64,000 nucleotides of DNA from CAVXYG01 sp963706835 (GTDB lineage Bacteria > Actinomycetota > Actinomycetes > S36-B12 > GCA-2699445): the NCBI GenBank assembly GCA_963706835.1, contig CAVPOB010000002.1:1-64000 (forward strand), in the 5' to 3' direction. The notes under the pieces are model-generated. The model saw nothing but the letters and a program-made list of their open reading frames with translations. It made no database searches and had not been told where the DNA came from. The position numbers were made by a program, and so were the translations under genes. The stretch's first letter is position 1, and each line of letters begins with the position of its first letter. Positions 46,302 through 55,157 of this stretch are shown here, in pieces.

Positions 46302-49300
46302 ATGAGTCTCGAGCAAGGTGCACGCAACGACCAAGACGTGCAGCAGGGCAGCGTCTGGTGCCCGCGCTGCTCCCACCTGCTGGCGACCACGGGGGACAGC
46401 GCCGTCACCACGTGCCCGTCCTGTGGCGCGGGCGTGGATTGGGCGATCGCCACCCGCCGGTCGCAGACGTGGATCACCCTGCAGGAGGGCTTGCAGCAGC
46501 AGCGCGAGGCTCGACAGTGCGTGACCGTGGCCGAAGAACGGCTCCGCGACGCGAAGCGAGACGAAGCGGCGGCCAGCCGCGCCGCGCGAGCCGCCCAAGC
46601 CGCGTGGGACGCACAGACCCAGCCCCTGCAGACAACCATCCCGGCACCCTCGCCCTACCCCGACGCCCAACCTGCCCCGAGCACCCCGACCCCGCACCTC
46701 CCGAGCAGCCAACCTGTCGACTGGACCACGTCGGCCCCGCGGCAACGCAGCGGCATCCCGGTGGCGGTGCTGCTGCAGGGAACCGGCGCTGTCCTGCTGT
46801 TGGCCGCACTCACGGCCGCATCGGCGGTGCTGTGGGAGACGATGCCTCAGGCGGTGCAGATCCTCGTCCTGCTGGCAGCGGTAGCCCTCGTCGGCGCCGT
46901 GACGGTGGTGGCCCGGCCGCTGCCGGCGACCAGCGTGATTCTGGCCGCGCTGACGGCGGCGAGTGGCGTGGTCGTCGCCTCCTCGCTCCCCACGATCGTG
47001 CCGGGACTCGATGAGCCCTGGTACCCGGCTGCGGCCAGTGCCGTCGGCGCAGCCACCCTGCTCGTCGCCGGCCGGCTGAGCCGCGTCGCGATCTGGTGGC
47101 ACGGGGGGTGGATCACGTTCGGGCTCACCGGTCTGCTCCTGGCCGCTGCGACGATCGCCGAATCGTCGCTGGAGTCCGGCACGCAGCAGTGGTACGGCCT
47201 GGCGACGATCCTGGTCGCCGCCGCCGCGGTCCCCCTGTTCATCGCCTCCGCCGCGCTGGCCGAGGCCGAGGACGAGGCGGCGGCCACGTCGTGGTGGACG
47301 GCCGCCGGCATCGGTGTGCTGGCCATGCTGTTGGCGGTGGGCGGAGTGGCCCTCTGGTTGACCGATCTCGGCACGACGACCTCTGACGGTCGCGGCTGGC
47401 TGGCGGTCTCCTTCGTCGGGCTCGCGGCGCTGAGTTACCTCGTGTTCGCGACGGCATGGCTGACCGGGCGGCGTTCGGCTCCCGGGTACTTCGTCGCCAG
47501 CGTCGCGTTCCTGGCACCCCTGCCCGCACTCACACTGGCCGTCCCCGAAGTTGACTCGACAGCGACCGCGCTCGTGGCCGTTGCGCCGATGGCTGCGGCG
47601 TTGGCCGTGCTCGTCGTGATCGGGTGGCGCTACCGGGGCAACGGCTGGCTTGCGACGGCTGCCCTGACTGCGGGGCTCACGCTCGTCGTCAGCAGCGTGC
47701 TGGTCAATCTTGCGGTCACCGAGCAGTCGACGGAGCCGGCCTTCGCCTCGCTGCTTGCCAGCCTCACCGCGCTCGCCGTCGCCCTCGCCTGCTGGACGTA
47801 CGCGGCGCTGGTCGACAGCCGGCTCTGGGCGGGCGCCGGCCTCCTGCTCGGCTCTGTTGCCTGGCTCGGTGCCGTGGCCACCGGGACCTTCGGCGGCTCC
47901 GTCGAGACGGTGACCCTGGTCGTGCTCGCGGCGCTGCTCGGGTCGTGGTGGCTCGGGCGGGGCCTGGACCTGTGGCAGTTGCGGTCGGTGGGCGCTGCCG
48001 TGCCGCAGTACCTGATCGTCGCGTTCCTCCTGCCCACGCTGGCTGCCTCGCTTGCGGCCGTGGCTGATGGCGTGACCGACGGGCCCCGTGTCGCACTCCT
48101 GGCCGGCGGCCTGGTGGCCGTGGCCGCGCTCGCCCGGTGGCAGCGCACCGGGGCCACGCTGCCGGCCGTCGCGATCGCATCGTTCGGGCTGCTGCACGTG
48201 GTGGCGGCGGTCACCGACCGGGTCACCGATCCGATCGCCGAGTGGTACTCCCTGCCGACTGCGGCTGCGGTCGCACTGGTTGCCGCGGCCGGGGTCGTGG
48301 ATCGCTGGGCGACCCCCCGAGCCGGGGTCGTCGCCGTGCTGGTGGTCGGCTTCGTACCCTCCGCGGCGGCGGTCCTGGCCGACCCGGGCTGGGATGCCCT
48401 GACCGCCGCGCGGCTCGCACTCGTCATGGCGGCGGCCGGTCTCACCGTGCTGCTGGCCTGGCGCTGGGCCTTCGTCGCCTGGGCGACGGCGACCCTCGGG
48501 CTGGCCACTGTTCTGGCGGTCTACCTGGACTGGGTGCTGGTCTCGGTGCGGCCGCCCGGCGATGGCGGAGCGCCCTGGGAGGTGGCCTCGCTGCCCATCG
48601 CGCTGGGCGTCGGCGTGTCCGTGGCACTGGCCGTGCGGATGCTGGATCCACGGCGGTCCCTCGGCGCCGGGGTCACCGCGGCGACCATCGTGGCTGCGGT
48701 GCCGACCATGGTGGCACTGGGCAGCGACCCGCTGATCGAGCAGTCGGATACCGCTGCTCGGCTGCTCGTCCTGCTGACCGCCGCGGGCCTGCTCGCGATC
48801 CTGCTCGACGCGGTGGCGCCAATCCGCTCCGGCATCGCGGCCACCGTCCTGGTGCTGCTGCCGCTGTGGGTCTACGGCGGCTGGCTCGGCGAGCAGCCCG
48901 TCGTGGTGCTCGAAGCCGCGACGGCGCCGCTGGCCCTGGCTGGGGCGCTGGTCCTCGGCTGGATCCGGCGGCCGGCAACAGCGAGTCAGTGGTGGTCGCG
49001 GGCAGTTGCCCCAGCAGCCCTTGTCCTGCTGCTGACCTCCACGCTCTGGGCCATCGCTGTGCCGCTGGGCGAGGGCGCCGAGCTGACCTGGATCCGCACA
49101 GCGGTCGTCGTCGCGGCCTGGTTGGCTGCCGCGGCAATCCTGCGGCGCAGGCCGAAGGCGTCTGCGCTGAGCGCCAGCGTCGGTGTGCTGGTGGTGTGGG
49201 CGAACGTCCTCGTCGTCGTATCGAATACTGCGGACCCGGCACTAGAGGCGTATGCCTGGCCGAGTGCCGTGGCCGTTGCGGCATGGTGCGGGCTGTGGGC

Positions 49301-49667
49301 GTGGGCGACTGGTCTGCGCCACTACAGCTGGCTCGTCGCTGCCCCGGCCGTGAGCCTGGTCGTGATCCCCACCGCTGCGTTGGCCTGGGCGGACGGCACG
49401 GTCGGCTGGCGGGTCTGGTTCGCCCTGGTCGTGGGCGGGGCGCTGGTCGCGGTGGGCGCCTGGCGCGAGTGGGCGGGCTTCGTCTACCCGGGCCTGCTGG
49501 CGCTGGCGATGGTGACGGTGCCGGTCCTGGTGCAATGGGCGCAGGACCTGCCCGGCTGGGTGCCGCTGACGCTGGTGGGCCTGCTCCTGCTGGCGCTGGG
49601 TGCCCGGCTGGAGGCAGCGCGGCGGCGCGGCGGCCAACTGCGGCATTGGGTGGCTCATCTGCACTGA
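46302..49667 (+). CDS. Large polytopic membrane protein with N-terminal zinc ribbon
   Basis: ATG 46302 follows GGGGGTG. Residues 15-50 hold a zinc ribbon (CPRCSHLL...TTCPSCGAG), then a Glu/Arg/Ala coiled coil and Pro-rich linker to about 150. From there the ~970 residues are near-continuous TM helices (roughly thirty). It resembles the SCO7322-like/DUF2157-type actinobacterial membrane proteins; transport substrate, if any, is unknown. Ends 26 bases before an IS3 end. Confidence 0.75.
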   Translation: MSLEQGARNDQDVQQGSVWCPRCSHLLATTGDSAVTTCPSCGAGVDWAIATRRSQTWITLQEGLQQQREARQCVTVAEERLRDAKRDEAAASRAARAAQAAWDAQTQPLQTTIPAPSPYPDAQPAPSTPTPHLPSSQPVDWTTSAPRQRSGIPVAVLLQGTGAVLLLAALTAASAVLWETMPQAVQILVLLAAVALVGAVTVVARPLPATSVILAALTAASGVVVASSLPTIVPGLDEPWYPAAASAVGAATLLVAGRLSRVAIWWHGGWITFGLTGLLLAAATIAESSLESGTQQWYGLATILVAAAAVPLFIASAALAEAEDEAAATSWWTAAGIGVLAMLLAVGGVALWLTDLGTTTSDGRGWLAVSFVGLAALSYLVFATAWLTGRRSAPGYFVASVAFLAPLPALTLAVPEVDSTATALVAVAPMAAALAVLVVIGWRYRGNGWLATAALTAGLTLVVSSVLVNLAVTEQSTEPAFASLLASLTALAVALACWTYAALVDSRLWAGAGLLLGSVAWLGAVATGTFGGSVETVTLVVLAALLGSWWLGRGLDLWQLRSVGAAVPQYLIVAFLLPTLAASLAAVADGVTDGPRVALLAGGLVAVAALARWQRTGATLPAVAIASFGLLHVVAAVTDRVTDPIAEWYSLPTAAAVALVAAAGVVDRWATPRAGVVAVLVVGFVPSAAAVLADPGWDALTAARLALVMAAAGLTVLLAWRWAFVAWATATLGLATVLAVYLDWVLVSVRPPGDGGAPWEVASLPIALGVGVSVALAVRMLDPRRSLGAGVTAATIVAAVPTMVALGSDPLIEQSDTAARLLVLLTAAGLLAILLDAVAPIRSGIAATVLVLLPLWVYGGWLGEQPVVVLEAATAPLALAGALVLGWIRRPATASQWWSRAVAPAALVLLLTSTLWAIAVPLGEGAELTWIRTAVVVAAWLAAAAILRRRPKASALSASVGVLVVWANVLVVVSNTADPALEAYAWPSAVAVAAWCGLWAWATGLRHYSWLVAAPAVSLVVIPTAALAWADGTVGWRVWFALVVGGALVAVGAWREWAGFVYPGLLALAMVTVPVLVQWAQDLPGWVPLTLVGLLLLALGARLEAARRRGGQLRHWVAHLH

Positions 49668-49693
49668 GGAGCTGCGGGATCCCCGCCGCAGGT

Positions 49694-49830
49694 AGGTGTC
49701 CCGCGTCAAGCAGTTGGCAGGATTTCTTCTCGTTCGAAGGTGGGGATGGCGGGGTCGGCCAGGCCCAGGCGCACCTCCTTGGGCCGGTTCCAGGCGATCG
49801 CCTCGTGGGGGCAGGCTCCATCCCAGACAT
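49694..49830 (-). pseudogene. Solo left end of the 20.5 kb IS3 element
   Basis: TGTCCCGCGTCAAGCAGTTG (IS inverted repeat) is followed by coding for the OrfB C-terminus, PHEAIAWNRPKEVRLGLADP...FEREEILPTA, on the - strand. Only the last ~40 codons remain. It lies directly before the permease gene. Confidence 0.8.
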
Positions 49831-49917
49831 GCCGGAGGCGGGGACGTGAGCAGAACCCGGGAGCATCACCGCCATTCGACCCTGTCACGAGACTCCCGGC
49901 AGGACCACCATGGTTCG

Positions 49918-51081
49918 GTGAGCGTCGCGACGGGGGTGGGAACGCGGCTGTCGTTCACCCAAGCCGCGTCGCTGATGGCCGGGGCCGGGGTGGGTGCGGG
50001 GATCATGGCGATCCCCTATCTCGCTGACCGGACCGGCTTCTTCGAGCTCGTCGTGATCGTGCTCGTCGCCTACGGGGTCAACTGCCTGATCCACCTCATG
50101 CTGGCCGAGGTCCTCTTCCGCACTGACCGGGACCTGCAGGTCGTCGAGCTCATGCGGCTGCACCTGCTGCGCGGGAGGTCAGCGCCGCTGCTGTGGGCCG
50201 CGTTCGCGCTGCTCGCGCTGGCCTTCGTGGCCATCCTCAGCGCGTACCTGGCGGGCAGCAGTCAGGTCGTGACCGACCTCGTCGGGGCTTCGACGCTCAC
50301 GGCGGATCTCCTGGTCTATGCGGCGTCTGCCGGGGTGGTGCTGTTCGGCCTGCGTGCCGTGGGGGTGGCCGAGCGGTATGGCGCCCTCATCCTGGTTGCG
50401 GTCGTGGTGCTGATGGCAGGGGGAGCCCTCGCCTCAGGCGCCGAGGCGTCTCTGTCGTGGCTGCCCACCGGCGGCGCCGCCGAGGCGCTGGCCCTGTACG
50501 CACTGGTGATGTACGCGCTGTACACCTTCTACACCGTGCCGCAGGTGGTCCAGGGCCTGGCACCGGACCACCAGGCCGCGGTGCGGGCGATCGTCGTCGG
50601 GCTGGGCATCAACGCGCTGCTGGTCCTGCTGGTCTCTGCGGTGGCGATGGCGGTGTCCAAGCCGGTGACCGAGGTGGCCAGTGAGGGCATCGCCGACGCG
50701 CTGGGCGGCTGGGCCGGGGCCGCGGGCAGCGTCCTCGTGCTGGCCGCGCTGATCACGAGCTACTGGTCCGTCTCGCTGGCGCTGTCCGACGTTGTCGGCC
50801 AGCGCACGGGAATGGCGCATCGCTGGGCATGGCTGCTGGCCACAGCGCCGTCGCTGCTGGTGCTGCTGCTCGGCGGTCCTCGATTCGTGGAGTCGCTGCG
50901 GCTGGCTGGCGGTGCCACCGCGCTGGTGGTGCTGCTCATCACCGTGCCGATGTATCGGCACGCCAGGCGCACCGGCAGGCAGGACACCTGGGGCCTGGGC
51001 CGGTGGGGCAGCGGTCCGGTACTGGCACTGGTCGTGGTCGCCGCGCTCCTGATGGCCGTTGGCTCGGTACTGTCCGTGTGA
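49918..51081 (+). CDS. Aromatic-amino-acid-type (HAAAP) permease
   Basis: GTG 49918 begins SVATGVGTRLSFTQAASLM; the frame is open upstream only through IS debris. 387 residues with about eleven TM helices and the family opening AGAGVGAGIMAIPYLA (cf. Trp/Tyr permeases). Proton-coupled import of an aromatic or hydroxy amino acid is likely. IS insertion has probably replaced its native promoter region. Confidence 0.8.
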   Translation: MSVATGVGTRLSFTQAASLMAGAGVGAGIMAIPYLADRTGFFELVVIVLVAYGVNCLIHLMLAEVLFRTDRDLQVVELMRLHLLRGRSAPLLWAAFALLALAFVAILSAYLAGSSQVVTDLVGASTLTADLLVYAASAGVVLFGLRAVGVAERYGALILVAVVVLMAGGALASGAEASLSWLPTGGAAEALALYALVMYALYTFYTVPQVVQGLAPDHQAAVRAIVVGLGINALLVLLVSAVAMAVSKPVTEVASEGIADALGGWAGAAGSVLVLAALITSYWSVSLALSDVVGQRTGMAHRWAWLLATAPSLLVLLLGGPRFVESLRLAGGATALVVLLITVPMYRHARRTGRQDTWGLGRWGSGPVLALVVVAALLMAVGSVLSV

Positions 51082-51124
51082 CTGCGCGAGCCGGGGGCAG
51101 GAGCGCGCTGCCGCTGCCCGGTCC

Positions 51125-52225
51125 CTACATCGCCGCGCCCTCGAGGTAGGGCCGACCTGCGATCCTCGTGCACAGGCTGTCGTCCCAGGCCACGGCGTAC
51201 ACATCGGAGCGGTACGTGACGTGCAGTCGCCGCCGGGCGACGGCGAGCAGGGGATCGTCGTCGGACAGCCCCAGCGTCACCCAGTCGAGCCGCCGGCGCC
51301 GCGCCTCGCCGAGCACCGCGTCCAACAGGCAGGCGAAGACGCGCGGGTCGTCATCGGCCACCATCGGCAGGGCCGCGAATGCGCCCTCGATCCGCTGCCC
51401 GGGTGCTGGCAGCGCAGCCGCCCCCACCGCCCGCAGCGTCATGTTCAGCGCCGGCCGCAGCCGGGCCAGCGACGGCCCGTAGGAATCCACGACGTCCTGC
51501 TTGTAGGCGCGCTGGTCCCACAACCCCAGGGTGCCGATGATCCCCGACCGCCCGCGCGCCACGAAGACCGACGCCGGGTCCAGGCCCCGCAGCCGCCGTC
51601 CCTGCGTGAAGTCCTCTCGGCGGCGGACGGGCGCGAACTGCAGCCGCTGGCCGGCTGCGTTGAGGAACGCGACGATCTCGTCGATGGAGCCTTCATCGGC
51701 GGGCTGCACGATCACACCGGCCGGCTGCCGCGGATGCCGCCCCCAGCGGCGGCTCGGCAGGCCGAGCGTGGTCATCCCGCCGAGCCGATGCACGTGCGCC
51801 GATCCCGGCGAGCCCTCCAGCAGCGCCCGCACGGCACGAGGGTTGTCCCGGGCGACCACGCTCAGGTAGCGGATGCCCCGGTTGCGGAACACCGGCCACC
51901 CCAGTTCCAGCAGCCGCTGGCCGCGGAACCGCTCGGCGATCCGCAGTTGCGAGATGCCGCCCACCCGGGTCGGTTGACCGTGGACGAACACATCGTCCTC
52001 GGTGCGGCACATCATCCCGGCCAGCTCACCGGAGTCGCGTTCCCGGGCGATGAGGACATCGCAGGAGCGGCCCATGACGTCGCAGCCCAGGAAGTAGTCG
52101 GGCTCCCGCTCGAAGCGGATCGACAGGGCACCCGGCATCGCAGTGGCCCCGACCAACCGTCGGATCTCCGGCTCGTCGGCCGGGCCCGCGAGGCCGAACC
52201 GGAACTCGCCGGCTTCCCATCCCAT
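51125..52225 (-). CDS. GNAT-family N-acetyltransferase, two-domain
   Basis: ATG 52225 (or GTG 52234) follows the radical-SAM stop at once, so the two form an operon. RVGGISQLRIAERFRGQRLLELG is the acetyl-CoA loop (R-x-x-G-x-G/A variant), YLSVVARDNPRAVRALLE the next helix; the second half repeats a weaker GNAT fold (WVTLGLSDDDPLLAVARRR). Substrate unknown; the partnership hints at acylating the product or carrier of the neighbour. Confidence 0.75.
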   Translation of the reverse strand: MGWEAGEFRFGLAGPADEPEIRRLVGATAMPGALSIRFEREPDYFLGCDVMGRSCDVLIARERDSGELAGMMCRTEDDVFVHGQPTRVGGISQLRIAERFRGQRLLELGWPVFRNRGIRYLSVVARDNPRAVRALLEGSPGSAHVHRLGGMTTLGLPSRRWGRHPRQPAGVIVQPADEGSIDEIVAFLNAAGQRLQFAPVRRREDFTQGRRLRGLDPASVFVARGRSGIIGTLGLWDQRAYKQDVVDSYGPSLARLRPALNMTLRAVGAAALPAPGQRIEGAFAALPMVADDDPRVFACLLDAVLGEARRRRLDWVTLGLSDDDPLLAVARRRLHVTYRSDVYAVAWDDSLCTRIAGRPYLEGAAM

Positions 52226-52238
52226 CCCGGTCACGGCC

Positions 52239-53570
52239 TCACTGGTGCCCGAGCAGGAGCCCCTGCCGCTTGAAAGCCTCTTTGCGATAGACCGGGTTGT
52301 ACATCGCGTACAGCGCAATCCGGAAGGGGCTGGCCAGGTTGGTGTGCGGCTCCAGCGCGCGCCGGGCGATGGAACCGAGGCTGTTGAACCGCTGCCGGCA
52401 CTGCCAGCCCGCCTCGGTCAGCTGGTCCGCGGTCATCCGGGCGGGCCTGAATGCCGCGTCGTTGAACCGGTAGTCCGGGTGGAGCCACCAACGGCCGTCG
52501 TAGAGCAGCCGGCCTTCATCCCGCAGCCGTTCGTACAGCGGGGTCCCCGGGTAGGGGGTGAGGACGTTGAACGCGGCGAAGGTGAACTTGTTCGCGATCG
52601 CCCACTCGCACGTGGCCAGCGCCGACTCCGGGGTCTCGTGGTCGTAGCCGAGCAGGAACGCGGCCCATGTCTGCAGGTGCCGGTCGCGCAGCTCGGCGAC
52701 GAGTTCGGCGTACTGGTCGAACCGCGACAGGTTCTGGCCCTTGTGCATCTGGGCGAGGTTGTCCGGGTCGAGGCTCTCGAAGCCGATGACGTTGCCCAAG
52801 CAGCCGCTGGCCGCCATGAGGTCCATCAGTTCCGGGTCGCGAACCTGGTCGACGCTGGCTTGGGAGACCCAGTGGATACCCATCGGCTCGAGCGCGCGCA
52901 GCAACTCCTTGGCCTTGTCGTGCTCGGCGATGATGTTGTCGTCCACGAAGAAGACGTTCCGGCGCGGCTGCGCCCGCACCTCGGCGATGACCTCGGCGAC
53001 GGGCCGGTGGTAGTGGTGGTGGCAGAAGAACGCCCCGACGGCGCAGAACTCGCACGTGAATCGGCAGCCCCGGCCGAACTGCAGCAGGCTCAGCGGCAGG
53101 TAGCCGCCCCGGTGGTACAGGTCCCGGCGCGGTTGCAGCCCGTTCGGCTGCACCGGGCCGAAGGGTGCGTGGTAGCGGGGGCGCAGACGCCCGTCGTGCG
53201 CATCGGCCACCACCTGAGGCCACATCGCCTCAGCGTCGCCGATGTAGACCGAGTCGGCGTGCTCAGCCACCTCGTCCGGGATGAGCGTGGCGTGCATCCC
53301 GCCCATGACGACCCGCACGCCCCGCGCCCGGTACTCGTCGGCGATCTCGTAGGCCCGCCGCGCGGTGAAGGCCTCCACGGTGATCGCCACCAGGTCGGTC
53401 GTCTCGTCGAAGTCCACGGCGTCCAACCGTTCGTCCCACAGGCGCACGTCCACGCCCCGCGGAGTGAGGGCGGCGAGCACCCCCAGACCCAGCGGCTCCA
53501 TCCGTGCCTCGTCCACGAAGGGTCCGGACGTCAGTCGCCCCATGTTGGGCTTGATCAGTGTGATCTGCAT
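52239..53570 (-). CDS. B12-binding radical SAM protein
   Basis: ATG 53570. The N-terminal domain (MQITLIKPNMGRLTSG..., DVRLWDERLD, VVMGGMHATLIPDEV) is a B12-binding fold. The radical SAM core reads GRGCRFTCEFCAVGAFF (C-x3-C-x2-C) and VFFVDDNIIAEHDKAKELL. About 443 residues with a DUF4070-like C-terminus (FNVLTPYPGTPLYERL). Class B enzymes of this type do methylations, cyclisations or other radical chemistry; the substrate is unknown. Operon with the GNAT gene. Confidence 0.88.
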   Translation of the reverse strand: MQITLIKPNMGRLTSGPFVDEARMEPLGLGVLAALTPRGVDVRLWDERLDAVDFDETTDLVAITVEAFTARRAYEIADEYRARGVRVVMGGMHATLIPDEVAEHADSVYIGDAEAMWPQVVADAHDGRLRPRYHAPFGPVQPNGLQPRRDLYHRGGYLPLSLLQFGRGCRFTCEFCAVGAFFCHHHYHRPVAEVIAEVRAQPRRNVFFVDDNIIAEHDKAKELLRALEPMGIHWVSQASVDQVRDPELMDLMAASGCLGNVIGFESLDPDNLAQMHKGQNLSRFDQYAELVAELRDRHLQTWAAFLLGYDHETPESALATCEWAIANKFTFAAFNVLTPYPGTPLYERLRDEGRLLYDGRWWLHPDYRFNDAAFRPARMTADQLTEAGWQCRQRFNSLGSIARRALEPHTNLASPFRIALYAMYNPVYRKEAFKRQGLLLGHQ

Positions 53571-54091
53571 GCGACCACGCGCCCCTCCCGGCCGGTCGGC
53601 GGGCGCAGCAGGAGCAGGCACCTCACACCCTCCGCCGGGCCTTGTCTCCAGGCTAGAGCGCGGTCGGTGCCGCCGGGAACGGCCGAAGGACCCGATGCGG
53701 ATCGCCAGTGCGCATCGTTCGTCCGCTACGGCGCGGACAAGTCCGCGGCGCGGCAGGGGCGGTGGCGCGCGCCGCCGGAGACCACCCTCCACGTGGTCGA
53801 CCTGTTGGGCGGGTGGCCGGGGGTGGGCGGCCCGGTGGGTGGGCGGCACGGCGGGTCTTCCGGCACAGACGATCAAGCAGCCGTTCCGCACCATCTTCTG
53901 GGTCACCGTCGTCGCCAACTGCGCAGCACTGGCCTGGTTCGCACTCCGGGCGCCGGCGGCACTGGCGTGACGGGCACGAGGGCCGCCGATCGTCACCGCC
54001 GTCGCGGCCATTCGTGCCGGGGGCTGCGGGACGAAGGACTCTGGCTTCGGGTGGGGGCCTCGCCGACGTTGGAGTCGAGGGGGTGTTCATC
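53571..54091. other. Divergent intergenic region
   Basis: 521 bases between the divergent radical SAM and TPM genes. It should hold both promoters; no gene or strong motif seen. Confidence 0.45.
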
Positions 54092-54844
54092 ATGCGCGGA
54101 TCATGGGCGGGCCGGTCACGCGGTTGCGCCATTGGGGCCAGGGTGAGGGCAGGTCTTGCCGCGCTCGTGCTCGGTCTGGTGGTCGCGGCGCCGGCCGCTG
54201 CGGTCGGGCCCTTCGCCCTGACTGATCAGATCGACGATCGGGCCGGGGCCGTCGAGGGCGACGTCGCGGAGATCCGGACCGCCTTCGACCGGTTGGCGGC
54301 CGACCACGGAGTGCGCATGTGGGTGGTGTTCGTTGACACCTTCGACGGCATGCCGCCCCAGCAGTGGGCGGAGGACGCCTTCGACGCCACGCGGCTGGGG
54401 GATGAGGACTTCCTGCTCGCCGTGGCCGTCGCCGACCGGCAGTACGGGTACATCGTGGCCTACGACTTCGTCCTCGACGACGCCGCACTGGCCGCGGCCG
54501 CGCGGGCGGGCGAACCGTCCATGGCGGAGAACCCCGCACGCGCCGTCATCGACATCACCGAAGCCATCGGCCTGCTGATCGCAGGTGGATCCGATGCGGC
54601 GCCCGCGCAGGATACGGACGGTTCCGATCCGGCGACGATCCTGATCGTGCTGTCGGCGGTCGGCATCGGCGTCGGCGTCGTCGGCAACGGGATCCGGCGG
54701 ATGCGCCGGGGGCTCCCCTTCTTCGCACCGAATACTGGCGGCGGGACATCCGACCATGACACCTGGTCCAGCCACGGCGGGTCGTCCGGCGGCGGGGGCG
54801 GCGGCGGGGGTGGCGGCACTCGTGGCGGCAGTGGCAGCTTCTAG
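54092..54844 (+). CDS. TPM-domain membrane protein
   Basis: ATG 54092 has GAGGGGG nine bases before. A leader (LAALVLGLVVAAPAAAVGP) precedes a TPM/Psb32-type domain (VRMWVVFVDTFDGMPPQQWAEDAFDATRLGDEDFLLAVAVADRQYGYIV), one TM helix (ILIVLSAVGIGVGVVGNGI) and a Gly/Ser-rich tail ending SGGGGGGGGG. Known members are acid phosphatase-like or photosystem-assembly proteins; role here unknown. Confidence 0.85.
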   Translation: MRGSWAGRSRGCAIGARVRAGLAALVLGLVVAAPAAAVGPFALTDQIDDRAGAVEGDVAEIRTAFDRLAADHGVRMWVVFVDTFDGMPPQQWAEDAFDATRLGDEDFLLAVAVADRQYGYIVAYDFVLDDAALAAAARAGEPSMAENPARAVIDITEAIGLLIAGGSDAAPAQDTDGSDPATILIVLSAVGIGVGVVGNGIRRMRRGLPFFAPNTGGGTSDHDTWSSHGGSSGGGGGGGGGGTRGGSGSF

Positions 54845-55157
54845 ACCCCAGTGAGATCGAGGTTGCTCGCGGAGCCGCTCGCCTGGTCCCGGCGCCGGGC
54901 CGGTCCGGGTTCTGCGATTCGTCCTCGCGGCAACTCCGTTCACGACTTGACGGACCTTTCCGATCTTATGGGGACGGGGGCTAAGACCCGTAAGGCTGCT
55001 GCGTCGGCTGTGGACTCCACCCCGACGGAGCACATTCCCCGGCCGGTCGGTCACAGTGGGCGGTCTCCGATGGCCGTCTGGTGTGAGCGGCCACAATGCT
55101 CCGATACACAACGCTAGGTCTGTTCCGCTGCGCGATCGGCAGGCGCCGCACGTGCCG
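54845..55157. other. Convergent intergenic region, nothing recognised
   Basis: 313 bases between TPM and HNH gene stops; no gene seen. Confidence 0.45.

Noticed and set aside
45624..48197. An 857-codon - strand frame
   Set aside because: Arg/Gln/Gly-rich, antisense to the zinc-ribbon membrane protein, no ribosome site or domain.
52143..54146. Long + strand frame opposite the radical SAM gene
   Set aside because: Antisense to a gene with complete catalytic motifs; no family resemblance.
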